Of a stretch of 64,000 nt of DNA, positions 47,083 to 58,201 are shown one piece after another. The stretch spans positions 62,001-126,000 of the forward strand of contig SCMY01000001.1 in the NCBI GenBank assembly GCA_005502805.1, in the 5' to 3' direction. This DNA is from Rhizobiales bacterium 2SD. GTDB taxonomy: Bacteria; Pseudomonadota; Alphaproteobacteria; Rhizobiales; Beijerinckiaceae. Position 1 is the first letter of the stretch. Every line of letters starts with the position of its first letter. The position numbers and the translations under genes were made by a program. The notes beneath the pieces are model-generated. The model was not told the DNA's origin. It saw only the letters and a program-made list of their open reading frames with translations, and did not search any database.

Positions 47083-48117
47083 ATGCCCGCCTCTCTCCAG
47101 CTCGGCCTCGACACCTTCGGCGACGTCACCGCCAGCCCGGACGGCACGCTGCTCCCGCATGCGCAGGTAATCCGTGACCTCGTCGACCAGGCCGTGCTCG
47201 CCGACGAGATCGGCATCGACTTCTTCGGCATCGGCGAGCACCACCGCGCCGATTTCGCGGTCTCCTCGCCCGAGACCGTGCTCGCCGGCATCGCCACCCG
47301 CACCAGCCGCATCCGGCTCGGCTCGGCGGTCACCGTGCTGAGCTCGGACGATCCGATCCGCGTCTTCCAGCGCTTCTCGACGGTCGACGCGCTCTCGAAC
47401 GGCCGCGCCGAGGTCATCCTCGGCCGCGGCTCCTTCACCGAATCCTTCCCGCTCTTCGGCTTCGACCTGCGCCAATATGAAGTCCTGTTCGAGGAGAAGC
47501 TCGACCTCTTCGTCGAACTGATCCGCAAGAAGAACGTCACCTGGGAAGGATCCTTGCGCCCGCCGCTCAGGGATCAGCAGGTCTTCCCGCCATTGGAAAA
47601 AGGCGAGCTGACCACCTGGATCGGCGTCGGCGGCAGCCCGGAATCGGTGGTGCGGGCCGCGCGCTACGACCTGCCTTTGATGCTCGCCATCATCGGCGGC
47701 CCGGCCCAGCGCTTCGCCCCTTACGCCCAGCTCTATCGCGACGCGATGGGACGGCTCGGCCATGCCGAGCGACCGATCGGCGTGCATTCGCCGGGCTATG
47801 TCGCGGCGACCGATGAGCAGGCCGCCGAAGAGTTCTTCCCGGCCTACAAGGCAATGCGTGATCGCATCGGCGCCGAGCGTGGCTGGGGTCCTATGTCGCG
47901 CGAGGAGTTCGAGCGCGAGGTCGCAGGCGGCTCGCTCTATCTCGGCTCGCCCGAAACCGTCGCCCGCAAGATCGCCGCAACGGTGAAGGCGCTCGGTCTC
48001 CAGCGCTTCCAGCTCAAGATCAGCGCAGGTCCCCTGTCACAGGACAAGCTCCTGCGCTGCATCGAGCTCTATGGCCGGGAGGTCGTGCCGCGGGTGAGGG
48101 AGCTGGTCGCAAGGTGA
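47083..48117 (+). CDS. Luciferase-like (LLM class) flavin-dependent monooxygenase
   Basis: A 344-residue bacterial-luciferase-family TIM-barrel. Recognisable motifs are D-F-F-G-I-G-E-H-H near residue 48-56, R-I-R-L-G-S-A-V-T-V-L-S near 78-89, and G-R-A-E-V-I-L-G-R-G-S. It uses reduced FMN or F420 to oxidise an unknown substrate. ATG 47083 was chosen; upstream in-frame codons would add an unlikely Arg/Ala/Pro leader. It stands alone, with no flavin reductase beside it. Confidence 0.88.
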   Translation: MPASLQLGLDTFGDVTASPDGTLLPHAQVIRDLVDQAVLADEIGIDFFGIGEHHRADFAVSSPETVLAGIATRTSRIRLGSAVTVLSSDDPIRVFQRFSTVDALSNGRAEVILGRGSFTESFPLFGFDLRQYEVLFEEKLDLFVELIRKKNVTWEGSLRPPLRDQQVFPPLEKGELTTWIGVGGSPESVVRAARYDLPLMLAIIGGPAQRFAPYAQLYRDAMGRLGHAERPIGVHSPGYVAATDEQAAEEFFPAYKAMRDRIGAERGWGPMSREEFEREVAGGSLYLGSPETVARKIAATVKALGLQRFQLKISAGPLSQDKLLRCIELYGREVVPRVRELVAR

Positions 48118-48387
48118 ACCAAGCCGGCGGCTGGCGCAGCCCGCGCCTGATATCGCCCTGATGGTTCCGGAAGTTGGTGAGCGGGTGCCATCAAGCCCAG
48201 CGCCTCGACCGGACTCCTCAAGCGAAGGCGCCGGCCAGCGCGAATCTCATATAACCAAAGGTAACCTATTCAGAAATCCGATTTACAGGGCATAATTTTG
48301 ATAATTACCTGTATTTTTTCTTGCAAACGCGGATTCCCTCAGTTCAGTTTCTGCCTTTGATTGTTTATCTCGACCTGAGGGGCACCG
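48118..48387. other. AT-rich leader of RTX gene 3
   Basis: The first half is GC-rich; bases 48247-48350 are strikingly AT-rich compared with the window (ATATAACC, ATAATTTTGATAATTACC, TATTTTTTC). A similar AT-rich leader precedes RTX gene 1. Probably promoter and upstream control sequence; no gene seen. Confidence 0.5.
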
Positions 48388-49944
48388 ATGGCGGCTGGAC
48401 TTACATTGATCGGCACGGAGTTTGCCGACACACTAGTCGGCTCAGGTGACGATGATCGGCTCGAGGGACAGGCCGGCGGTGACGTCCTCTACGGCAGATC
48501 GGGCCATGACATCCTGATCGGCAGCCTCGGAAACGATTGGCTTTATGGCGAGAACGGCGACGACCTGCTCTTCGGCGGCGACGATAATGACATCATCATC
48601 GCCGGGGCGGGCCTCAACCGGGCCTGGGGCGAGGGTGGCAACGATCTGCTCTTCGGCGGCGACGACTTCGATATCCTGCTTGGCGAAGCCGGTGACGACC
48701 GGCTCTGGGGCGGAGCCAGCAACGACGACCTCTTCGGCGGCGCCGGCGACGACCAGTTGCAGGGCGAGGCCGGCGACGACCGCCTCTTCGGCGAGGACGG
48801 CGCGGACATGCTGTTCGGCCAGGATGGCAGCGATAGCCTGCAGGGCGAAGCTGGCAATGACCGCCTGTTCGGTGGGTTCGGTGCCGATCTGCTGTTCGGC
48901 CAGAACGATGACGACCAGCTTCAGGGCGAGCAGGACGATGACCGGCTCTGGGGTGGCTTCGGCAACGACATGCTGTTCGGCCAGGACGGCAACGACCAGC
49001 TCCTGGGGGAAGGGGACGACGACCGGCTCTTCGGCGGCCTCGGCAACGACATGCTGTTCGGCGATTGGGGCGATGACGAGCTTCAGGGGGAGGAGGGCAA
49101 TGATCGCCTGTTCGGTAACTTTGGCAACGACATGCTGTTCGGCCAGGACGGCGACGACCAGCTCCTGGGCGAATGGGACGACGACCGGCTCTTCGGCGGC
49201 GCCGGAAACGATCGCCTGCATGGCAATGCCGGCGACGACGAGCTCCAGGGCGAGGATGGCGACGATTTTCTCTATGGCGGTTACGGTACGGACGAACTCT
49301 ACGGCGATGCCGGCGCGGACTACATCATTGACGAGCATGACTACGTCGGCGCTGCGACGAATGACCGGCTCTTCGGTGGAGACGGCAATGACTACCTTCA
49401 GTCGGAAGGCGGCGCTGATCGTCTGTTCGGCGAGGGTGGGGACGACTTCCTCTGGTATCGAGACGGCAATGCCGGCGTACTCGACGGAGGGGATGGCAAC
49501 GATTCTCTGAGCATCGGCGGAACCGGCACGGTCGCCTATGGCGGGGCCGGGAATGATGTCTTCAGCGGATTCGGCGGATTCGGCATATCCCCGCACAGGC
49601 TCTATGGCGGCGAAGGCGATGATCGCTTCGAACGCTCCGTCGGCGGCGCCTGGATTGAAGGCGGATCAGGGAATGACGAGATCGCTGCGGGAGGCAAGAC
49701 CCTCCACTTCGGACCCAACTTTGGAAAAGATCGGGTCTTCGGCTTCGACAGGGAGGACATGTACGCACTCTACAACGACAAGATCGGATTCCAGACCTCG
49801 GTCTTTGCGAGTTTCGCCGCCGTTCAAGCCGCGATGCAGCAGGTCGGGAACGATGTCGTCATCACCTTCGACGCCAACAACACCATCACCTTCGTCGATA
49901 CGCCGATCTCCAAATTGAACTCGGACGATTTCTTCTTCGTCTGA
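48388..49944 (+). CDS. RTX calcium-binding repeat protein 3 (type I secretion substrate)
   Basis: A 518-residue acidic RTX protein, closely related to RTX protein 2: same start (G-T-E-F-A-D-T-L-V-G-S), same 27-residue super-repeat (R-L-F-G-G-x-G-x-D / L-F-G-Q-D-G / L-Q-G-E-x) and same tail (M-Q-Q-V-G-N-D-V-V-I-T), ending D-D-F-F-F-V. A region around residues 310-430 is less regular. No signal peptide and no enzyme domain. Probably secreted by the exporter at 34131-37192 although 11 kb away. Confidence 0.9.
   Translation: MAAGLTLIGTEFADTLVGSGDDDRLEGQAGGDVLYGRSGHDILIGSLGNDWLYGENGDDLLFGGDDNDIIIAGAGLNRAWGEGGNDLLFGGDDFDILLGEAGDDRLWGGASNDDLFGGAGDDQLQGEAGDDRLFGEDGADMLFGQDGSDSLQGEAGNDRLFGGFGADLLFGQNDDDQLQGEQDDDRLWGGFGNDMLFGQDGNDQLLGEGDDDRLFGGLGNDMLFGDWGDDELQGEEGNDRLFGNFGNDMLFGQDGDDQLLGEWDDDRLFGGAGNDRLHGNAGDDELQGEDGDDFLYGGYGTDELYGDAGADYIIDEHDYVGAATNDRLFGGDGNDYLQSEGGADRLFGEGGDDFLWYRDGNAGVLDGGDGNDSLSIGGTGTVAYGGAGNDVFSGFGGFGISPHRLYGGEGDDRFERSVGGAWIEGGSGNDEIAAGGKTLHFGPNFGKDRVFGFDREDMYALYNDKIGFQTSVFASFAAVQAAMQQVGNDVVITFDANNTITFVDTPISKLNSDDFFFV
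48811..49215 (+). repeat. Five tandem 81-bp units inside RTX gene 3
   Basis: Units begin at 48811, 48892, 48973, 49054 and 49135, opening with CTGTTCGGC. A sixth, degenerate unit starts at 49216. Same period and phase as the units in RTX gene 2, so the array predates the duplication of the two genes, or has exchanged sequence since. Confidence 0.88.
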
Positions 49945-49969
49945 GCGCGGATCGCGACGTTTACCAGCA

Positions 49970-49997
49970 GGCAGCCCGCTCCGAGGAGCGGACTGCC
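49970..49997 (+). terminator. Hairpin after RTX gene 3
   Basis: Thirteen-base arms (49970-49982 and 49985-49997) with one mismatch and a 2-base centre, followed by ATTTCTT. 25 bases after the stop; it lies just before the stop of the convergent RraA-family gene. Confidence 0.65.
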
Positions 49998-50007
49998 ATT
50001 TCTTGCG

Positions 50008-50724
50008 TCATCTCCAATCCGCCCGCCATCTCGCGAACTCGGCCTTGGTCTCGGCATTGGCCGGATAGAGGCCGAAGATGCCCCGGCCTTCCCGCACCTT
50101 CATCTCGACGAAGTCCTCGTAAGCCGTCTGTTCATAGGCTTCGGCCGCGACCTCATTGGCGAGATGAGCCGGGATCACGCAGACGCCCTCGCCGTCGCCG
50201 ACGACGATGTCGCCGGGATAAACCGGCACATCGCCGCAACCGATCGGCGCATTGATGTCGAGCGCATGGTGATGGATCAGGTTGGTCGGCGCGCTCGGGC
50301 GGTTGTGATAGGCGGCAAAGCCGAGCGCAGCGATGTCGGGGCTGTCGCGGAAGCCGCCATCCGTGACGATGCCGGCGGCGCCGCGCTGCATCAGGCGCGT
50401 CACCAGGATGCAGCCGGCCGAGGCCGCGCGCGCATCCTTGCGGCTGTCGATCACCATGACATGCCCGGGCGGGCAGGTTTCGACCGCGACGCGCTGCGGA
50501 TGCTGCGTGCCCTCGAACACACCGAGATGGTCGAGGTCCTCACGCGCCGGGATGTAGCGCAACGTGAACGCCTCGCCGACCATGCGCGGCGCGTTCGGCG
50601 AGAGCGGGCGCACATCCTGGATGAACTGGTTGCGCAGGCCGCGCTTGAACAGCGCGGTGGTCAGGGTCGCGGTCGAGACGCGCTTCAGCTTCTCGCGGTT
50701 TTCGGGGGTGAGGGCTTCAGTCAT
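50008..50724 (-). CDS. RraA / HMG-CHA aldolase family protein
   Basis: A 238-residue protein of the RraA/MenG-like fold. The metal- and substrate-binding motif is G-I-V-T-D-G-G-F-R-D-S near residues 118-128, with G-D-I-V-V-G-D-G-E-G-V-C-V-I-P further on. In catabolic clusters such proteins are aldolases or oxaloacetate decarboxylases rather than RNase E inhibitors. Next to a DHDPS-type lyase and a dehydratase, so a lyase role in acid breakdown is likely. Substrate unknown. Confidence 0.82.
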   Translation of the reverse strand: MTEALTPENREKLKRVSTATLTTALFKRGLRNQFIQDVRPLSPNAPRMVGEAFTLRYIPAREDLDHLGVFEGTQHPQRVAVETCPPGHVMVIDSRKDARAASAGCILVTRLMQRGAAGIVTDGGFRDSPDIAALGFAAYHNRPSAPTNLIHHHALDINAPIGCGDVPVYPGDIVVGDGEGVCVIPAHLANEVAAEAYEQTAYEDFVEMKVREGRGIFGLYPANAETKAEFARWRADWR

Positions 50725-50765
50725 TTGTCGGCTGCTTTCAGTTTACGCGGACCATTCCAGAGCGG

Positions 50766-50863
50766 GTCATCCCGGACAAGCGGCGAAGCCGCGCCGATCC
50801 GGGATCCATTCCTGAACCGTTCCGGCATGGATCCCGGGTCTCCCTTCGGTCGCCCGGGATGAC
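50766..50863. repeat. Intergenic double palindrome (REP/MITE-like), copy 1
   Basis: Outer arms GTCATCCCGG (50766-50775) and CCGGGATGAC (50854-50863) are perfect complements. An inner pair (50796-50808 and 50828-50840) matches at 12 of 13 bases. About 98 bases, between the RraA-family and TTT-receptor genes. The outer arm resembles that of the element at 53682. Confidence 0.7.
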
Positions 50864-50884
50864 GATGGAACGAACAGGGCGACG

Positions 50885-51859
50885 TTACTCGATCTTCACA
50901 TTGGCCTTCTGCGCAACATCTGCCCAGCGCTTGGTCTCGCTGGCGATATGGGCGGTGAACTCGGCTTGGCTGGAGCCGACCGGCTCGACGCCGAGCTTCT
51001 TCAGCTGCTCGATCACCGCTGGCTCGCGCATGATTGCCTGCGTCTCGGTCGAGAGCTTGGCAACGATCTCCGGCGGCACCTTCGATGGGGCGAAGAAGCC
51101 GTGCCAGGAGCTCGCATCATAGCCGGGGATGAACTCGGACAGCGCCGGCAGGTCCGGCGCGACCGCGAGCCGCTTCGGCGTCGCCGTCGCCAGTGCCCGG
51201 ATCTTGCCGGCTTCGACATGCGGCCAGGCGATCGTGATGTTGTCGAAGGTGAGCTGGATCTGGCCGGAGAGCAGGTCCTGCGTCACCTGCCCGCTCGACC
51301 GGTAGGGCACATGCGCCATGTCGGTCCCGGTCGAGACCTTGAACAGCTCGGCCGCCATATGCGTCGAGGTGCCTGCCCCCGAGGAGCCGAAGGAGTATTT
51401 GCCGGGGTTTTTCTTCAAGAGCTCGATCAGCTCCGGCACCGTCTTGGCCGGCAAATCGATATTGACCATCAGCAGGTTCGGCACGCTCGCCACCTGCGAG
51501 ATCGGCGCGAAGTCCTTGATGTGGTCATAGGGCATCTTGGTGTAGACGCCGGGATTGATGGCATGGCTGGAAACCGTGCCCATGGTCAGCATGTAGCCGT
51601 CCGGCTCGGCCTTGGCGACCGCCGCCGCACCGGTGTTGCCGCCCGCCCCGACCCGGTTCTCGACGATGAACTTGCCGCCGAGCCGCGCGCCCAGCCGGTC
51701 GGCCAGGATGCGCCCGAGCAGGTCGGTCGTGCCCCCGCCCGCGAAGGGCACCACGATGGTGACGACTCTGCTCCCGGGATAGCCGCCCTGTGCCAACGCA
51801 GGCGCGGCCAGCATGGCGCCGGCTCCGGCGAGTAGGCTGCGGCGTGTGATCGATGTCAT
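50885..51859 (-). CDS. Tripartite tricarboxylate transporter (TTT/Bug) substrate-binding protein
   Basis: A 324-residue periplasmic binding protein. A Tat-like signal (T-R-R-S-L-L-A-G ... A-L-A-Q) is followed by the Bug-family opening V-T-I-V-V-P-F-A-G-G-G-T-T-D and D-G-Y-M-L-T-M-G. Such proteins bind carboxylates. No TctA/TctB membrane genes are in the window, so it is an orphan receptor here. ATG 51859 is preferred over 51877. Divergent from a GntR regulator, with overlapping palindromes between. Confidence 0.88.
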   Translation of the reverse strand: MTSITRRSLLAGAGAMLAAPALAQGGYPGSRVVTIVVPFAGGGTTDLLGRILADRLGARLGGKFIVENRVGAGGNTGAAAVAKAEPDGYMLTMGTVSSHAINPGVYTKMPYDHIKDFAPISQVASVPNLLMVNIDLPAKTVPELIELLKKNPGKYSFGSSGAGTSTHMAAELFKVSTGTDMAHVPYRSSGQVTQDLLSGQIQLTFDNITIAWPHVEAGKIRALATATPKRLAVAPDLPALSEFIPGYDASSWHGFFAPSKVPPEIVAKLSTETQAIMREPAVIEQLKKLGVEPVGSSQAEFTAHIASETKRWADVAQKANVKIE

Positions 51860-51944
51860 CCAATCCTCCCTGGTCATTGTTGGCCCGGCCCTTGCCGTTC
51901 CGGCGCCTTGCGGTCGTCTTGCTCAACTCCATAGCACGCAATTC

Positions 51945-51969
51945 CAGATTTGAAATCTGAAATTTCAGA
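51945..51969. promoter_or_regulatory. Two overlapping perfect palindromes, likely GntR operator
   Basis: CAGATTT-G-AAATCTG (51945-51959) and TCTGAAATTTCAGA (51956-51969) are both exact dyads sharing four bases. They lie between the divergent TTT-receptor and GntR genes, 86 and about 95 bases from the two starts. An AT-rich operator in GC-rich surroundings fits a FadR-type regulator. Confidence 0.7.
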
Positions 51970-52064
51970 CTTGATGTCGCTTGCGCTTTGTGGTGTCTGG
52001 TGAGGCAATGGCGATGGGCCTGCGGCCGAGACGAATCGTGCCGCCGCCCTGCCAGGGGAATGGA

Positions 52065-52769
52065 ATGTCGAACGCGCTCGCCATCGAACCGGTCTCGCCG
52101 CATTTGCTGCGCTCACTGCGCGAGCATGTGCACGAGCGTCTGCGCCGGGCGATCGTCGCCGGCAGCTTCCGCAATGGCGAGCGACTGAACGAGCGCCAGC
52201 TCGCCGACATGCTCGGTGTCTCGACCACGCCGGTGAAGGACGCGATCCGCATGCTGGAGAGCGAAGGGCTGGTGCGGACGGAAGCCCGCCGCGGCGTGTT
52301 CGTCGAGTTCTCCGCCCGCCAGGCGCTGGAAATGGCGCTCGGCCGCGCCGCGCTCGAAAGCGTCATGACCCATATCGCCGCCAATCGGATCGACGCCGCC
52401 GGGGTCGCCGAGATGGCCCGCCTGATCGACGAGATGGCGCATGCGACCGAGCACGGCGACCTTGAGGACCTCGTCAATCTGAACGAGGCCTATCACGGCA
52501 TGATCCACCGCATCTCGGGCTGCAGCTATCTCGAGCGCCGGCTCGACGGCCAGCGCATGTACGACCATGCCCAGCGCATCGCCTTGCTCGGCGAGCCCAG
52601 CGAGCGGCGCCAGGGCTATGTCGAGCACAAGGGCATTTTCGAAGCGCTCGCTGCCCGCGAACCGGCGCGGGCCGAGCAGCGCATGCGCAGCCATATCGTG
52701 CGCTCCGCCAAGAGCCATGTGCGCCAGGTCTTCGGCGCCGATGCGGAAGGATTGGATTACGATGAGTGA
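52065..52769 (+). CDS. GntR-family (FadR/FCD subfamily) transcriptional regulator
   Basis: A 234-residue regulator. The winged helix (about 10-75) includes L-N-E-R-Q-L-A-D-M-L-G-V-S-T-T-P-V-K-D-A; the all-helical FCD ligand domain follows with the metal-site-like D-L-V-N-L-N-E-A-Y-H and H-K-G-I-F-E-A-L. These usually bind organic acids. ATG 52065 with AGGGGA 5 bases upstream is chosen. Its last 8 bases overlap the next gene; it probably controls the surrounding catabolic genes. Confidence 0.9.
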   Translation: MSNALAIEPVSPHLLRSLREHVHERLRRAIVAGSFRNGERLNERQLADMLGVSTTPVKDAIRMLESEGLVRTEARRGVFVEFSARQALEMALGRAALESVMTHIAANRIDAAGVAEMARLIDEMAHATEHGDLEDLVNLNEAYHGMIHRISGCSYLERRLDGQRMYDHAQRIALLGEPSERRQGYVEHKGIFEALAAREPARAEQRMRSHIVRSAKSHVRQVFGADAEGLDYDE

Positions 52770-53676
52770 CAGGGTTCGCGCCGCGCTGCGCGGCATTTCC
52801 GGCGTGCACGTCACCGCCTGGAAGGGCGATGGCGAGGCCGACTGGGCGCTGACCGGCAAGATCGTCGCGCGCATCGCCGAAGCCGGCATCCACAACATCG
52901 TCTCGGCCGGCAATACCGGCGAGTTCTATCCGATGACCACCGACGAGGTCGTGCGCAGCCACGCCGTCGCGGCCGAAGCCGCGGCAGGCAAGGCGCTGGT
53001 CACCGCCGGCATCGGCCGCTCGCTGCGCGAGGCGATTTCGACCGGCAAGCTCGCCGCCAAGGCCGGTTGCGATGCGGTGATGGTGCATCACCCGCTCGAT
53101 CCCTTCGCCGCCCCGCAGTCACAGGCCGACTACATCCTCGCCATCGCCGAGGCGCTGACGATCCCGCTCGTCGCCTATATCCGCTCCGATGCGATCGGCG
53201 TGAAGGATCTCGCCCGCGTCGCGACCCATGCCAATGTCGCCGGCGTCAAGTTCGCCTCTTCGAACATGATGCTGCTGGCCGAATGCGTCCGCGCCACGCA
53301 AGGCTCGAGCGCCAACTGGATCTGCGGCCTCGCCGAGGGCTGGGCCGCTCCCTTCCATGCGCTCGGCGCCCGCGGCTTCACCTCGGGTCTGGTCAATGTC
53401 GCGCCCGAGCGCTCGCTGGCGATCTGGCGGGCGCTGGAAGACAACGACTACGACCGCGCCCGCCACCTCGTCGACGAGATCGCCGGTTTCGAGACGCTGC
53501 GGACCAAATACGGCAACGGCGCCAACGTCACCGTAGTCAAGGAGGCGCTCGGCCTGCTCGGCACCCATGTCGGCCCGGTGCGCCTGCCTGGCCTGCCGGA
53601 GCTGAACGAGAGCGAGCGCGCCGAACTGCGCAAGATCGTCGGAAGCTGGGGCAGCCAGCGCGCGGCGGCGGAATAA
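52762..53676 (+). CDS. DHDPS/NAL-family lyase or dehydratase
   Basis: A 304-residue class I TIM-barrel aldolase. The family G-N-T-G-E-F-Y-P-M-T motif lies near residues 49-58, the proton-relay tyrosine in V-A-Y-I-R-S and the Schiff-base lysine in G-V-K-F-A-S. Candidates are a 2-keto-3-deoxy-sugar-acid aldolase or 5-dehydro-4-deoxyglucarate dehydratase; lysine synthesis is unlikely given the neighbours. ATG 52762 overlaps the GntR gene by 8 bases. Confidence 0.85.
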   Translation: MSDRVRAALRGISGVHVTAWKGDGEADWALTGKIVARIAEAGIHNIVSAGNTGEFYPMTTDEVVRSHAVAAEAAAGKALVTAGIGRSLREAISTGKLAAKAGCDAVMVHHPLDPFAAPQSQADYILAIAEALTIPLVAYIRSDAIGVKDLARVATHANVAGVKFASSNMMLLAECVRATQGSSANWICGLAEGWAAPFHALGARGFTSGLVNVAPERSLAIWRALEDNDYDRARHLVDEIAGFETLRTKYGNGANVTVVKEALGLLGTHVGPVRLPGLPELNESERAELRKIVGSWGSQRAAAE

Positions 53677-53681
53677 CCTCT

Positions 53682-53807
53682 GTCATTCCGGGGCATCGCG
53701 CAGCGATGAACCCGGAACCCACGACCGGGTGAGCCCCTCGTCTAGCGAACGTCGTTTCACTCAGTCGTGGGTTCCGGGTTCGACCCTGCGGGCCGCCCCG
53801 GAATGAC
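53682..53807. repeat. Intergenic long palindrome (REP/MITE-like), copy 2
   Basis: Outer arms GTCATTCCGGGGC (53682-53694) and its exact complement (53795-53807); inner 17-base arms (53709-53725 and 53764-53780) also exact. It fills almost the whole gap between the lyase and dehydratase genes. As RNA it would fold into one long, interrupted hairpin. Confidence 0.8.
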
Positions 53808-53847
53808 AAGTCGTTGAATGAACAAAGAACACACCGAGGAAACACCG

Positions 53848-55578
53848 ATGTCCCATCCCCGCAAGACGCCCGACACGCTGCGCTCCAAGCGTTGGTTCGG
53901 CGCCAGCGACCTGCGCTCCTTCGGGCATCGCTCGCGGGCGCTGCAGATGGGCCTCAACCATGACGAGTTCATGGGCAAGCCGGTGATCGGCATCCTCAAC
54001 ACCTGGTCCGAGATCAACCCCTGCCACACCCATCTGCGCGACCGCGCCGAGGCGGTGAAGCGGGCGGTCTGGGCAGCCGGCGGCTTCCCGGTCGAGATCC
54101 CCGTGATGTCGGCTTCCGAGCAGTACCAGAAGCCGACGACCATGCTCTACCGCAACTTCCTGGCGATGGAGGCGGAGGAATCGATCCGCTCGCACCCGCT
54201 CGACGGCGCCGTGCTGCTCGGCGGCTGCGACAAGTCCACGCCGGCTCTGATCATGGGCGCCTGCAGCGCCGGCCTGCCCTTCATCTTCGTGCCGGCCGGG
54301 CCGATGCTGCGCGGCAACTGGGCCGGCAAGACGCTCGGCTCCGGCGCCGATGTCTGGAAGTACTGGGCCGAGAAGGAAGCCGGCAACATCTCCGACGCGC
54401 AATGGCGCGAAATGGAAAGCGGCATCGCCCGCTCGCACGGCACCTGCATGGTGATGGGCACGGCCGCGACCATGATGAGCCATGCCGAGGTGCTCGGCCT
54501 GACCCTGCCCGGCGCCTCCGCCATCCCCGCCGCCGATGCTGCCCACCCGCGCATGGCGGCAGCCGCCGGCAAGCGCATCGTCGAGATGGTCTGGGAGGAC
54601 CTGACGCCGGACCGTATCCTGACCCGCGAGAGCTTCGAGAATGCGCTCACCGTCCATATGGCGGTCGCCGGTTCGACCAACGCCATCATCCATCTCGTCG
54701 CCATGGCCGGCCGCGCTGGCGTGCCGCTCACCCCCGACGATTTCGACGCCTTCTCGCGCAAGGTGCCGGTGATCGCCAACCTGCGGCCCTCCGGCGACTT
54801 CCTGATGGAGGACTTCTTCTATGCCGGCGGGCTGCCGGCCCTGCTGAAGCAGTTGGAGAGCAAGCTCCACACCGGTGCGATGACCGTGACTGGCAAGCCG
54901 ATCTCCGAGACGATCGCGCTCGCCCAGGTTTATGACGACAACGTCATCCGCCCGCTCGACAAGCCGGTCTCGACCGCCAACGGGCTTGCCGTGCTCAAGG
55001 GCAACCTCGCTCCCGGCGGCTGCGTCATCAAGCCTTCCGCCGCCGAGGAGCGCCTGCTTAGGCATTCCGGCCCGGCCCTCGTCTTCGAGGACTATGATGC
55101 GATGATGAAGGCGGTGAACGACGAAAACCTCGACGTCACGCCCGACCACGTCATGGTGCTGAAGAACTGCGGCCCGGTCGGCGGTCCCGGCATGCCGGAA
55201 TGGGGCATGCTGCCGATCCCGAAGAAGCTGCTGAAGCAGGGCGTGCGCGACATGCTCCGGCTCTCCGACGCGCGCATGTCCGGCACCAGTTACGGCGCCT
55301 GCGTCCTCCACATCGCGCCGGAGGCCTATATCAAAGGCCCGCTCGCGGCGGTGAAGACCGGCGACATCATCAGCGTCGATGTCGAGGCGCGCAGCATCTC
55401 GGTCAACCTGACGGATACCGAGATCGCCGAGCGGCTGAAGAGCTGGACGCCGCCCGACCGCGACTATCCGCGCGGCTGGGGCAAGATGTCGGCTGCCCAT
55501 ATCCAGCAGGCCGACAAGGGCTGCGATTTCGACTACCTCGTCGGCACGGCGAAGGTGGCGGAACCGGAGATCCACTAG
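53848..55578 (+). CDS. IlvD/Edd-family dehydratase, sugar-acid type
   Basis: A 576-residue iron-sulfur dehydratase. Cluster and Mg-site motifs are N-T-W-S-E-I-N-P-C-H, G-G-C-D-K-S-T-P-A and S-H-G-T-C-M-V-M-G-T-A. Length and the R-S-R-A-L-Q-M-G-L opening resemble arabinonate/xylonate dehydratases rather than IlvD of branched-chain synthesis. Expected reaction: aldonic acid to 2-keto-3-deoxy acid, a substrate for the upstream lyase. ATG 53848 with GAGGA about 8 bases upstream. Confidence 0.88.
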   Translation: MSHPRKTPDTLRSKRWFGASDLRSFGHRSRALQMGLNHDEFMGKPVIGILNTWSEINPCHTHLRDRAEAVKRAVWAAGGFPVEIPVMSASEQYQKPTTMLYRNFLAMEAEESIRSHPLDGAVLLGGCDKSTPALIMGACSAGLPFIFVPAGPMLRGNWAGKTLGSGADVWKYWAEKEAGNISDAQWREMESGIARSHGTCMVMGTAATMMSHAEVLGLTLPGASAIPAADAAHPRMAAAAGKRIVEMVWEDLTPDRILTRESFENALTVHMAVAGSTNAIIHLVAMAGRAGVPLTPDDFDAFSRKVPVIANLRPSGDFLMEDFFYAGGLPALLKQLESKLHTGAMTVTGKPISETIALAQVYDDNVIRPLDKPVSTANGLAVLKGNLAPGGCVIKPSAAEERLLRHSGPALVFEDYDAMMKAVNDENLDVTPDHVMVLKNCGPVGGPGMPEWGMLPIPKKLLKQGVRDMLRLSDARMSGTSYGACVLHIAPEAYIKGPLAAVKTGDIISVDVEARSISVNLTDTEIAERLKSWTPPDRDYPRGWGKMSAAHIQQADKGCDFDYLVGTAKVAEPEIH

Positions 55579-55853
55579 AAGCAGTGCGAGGCAGGACGCG
55601 CAGGCGAATCGAGATGACCTAACGGAATAGACTCGATTCACTGGCGCGATCCGAGACAAAATCGCGGCATTTTCGCAGAACGCCGAAGATCAGGGCCGCG
55701 CCGGCGCCTGCACATGCCACGTGCACGCAACTGCAACGTTGATTTTTGACGGATCGCGCCGCGTTGATATTGACGCGGTTTGGCAAGTCTGGAAGAAGCA
55801 CGCCCGAGAAATAGGGCCACCGGCCCTGCTTGCCGTCATCTCCGGAGTGCATA
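55579..55853. other. Promoter-containing gap before the wbp operon
   Basis: 275 bases without a supported gene. It contains TTGATTTTTGACGG and GTTGATATTGACGC stretches (55740-55780) and a CACGTG word; probably the promoter region of the polysaccharide operon. Confidence 0.45.
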
Positions 55854-58195
<2,342 letters not shown>

Positions 58196-58201
58196 CGACC
58201 G

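Noticed and set aside
48442..49596. A 384-codon minus-strand frame opposite RTX gene 3
   Set aside because: Same cause: reverse complement of the RTX repeats.
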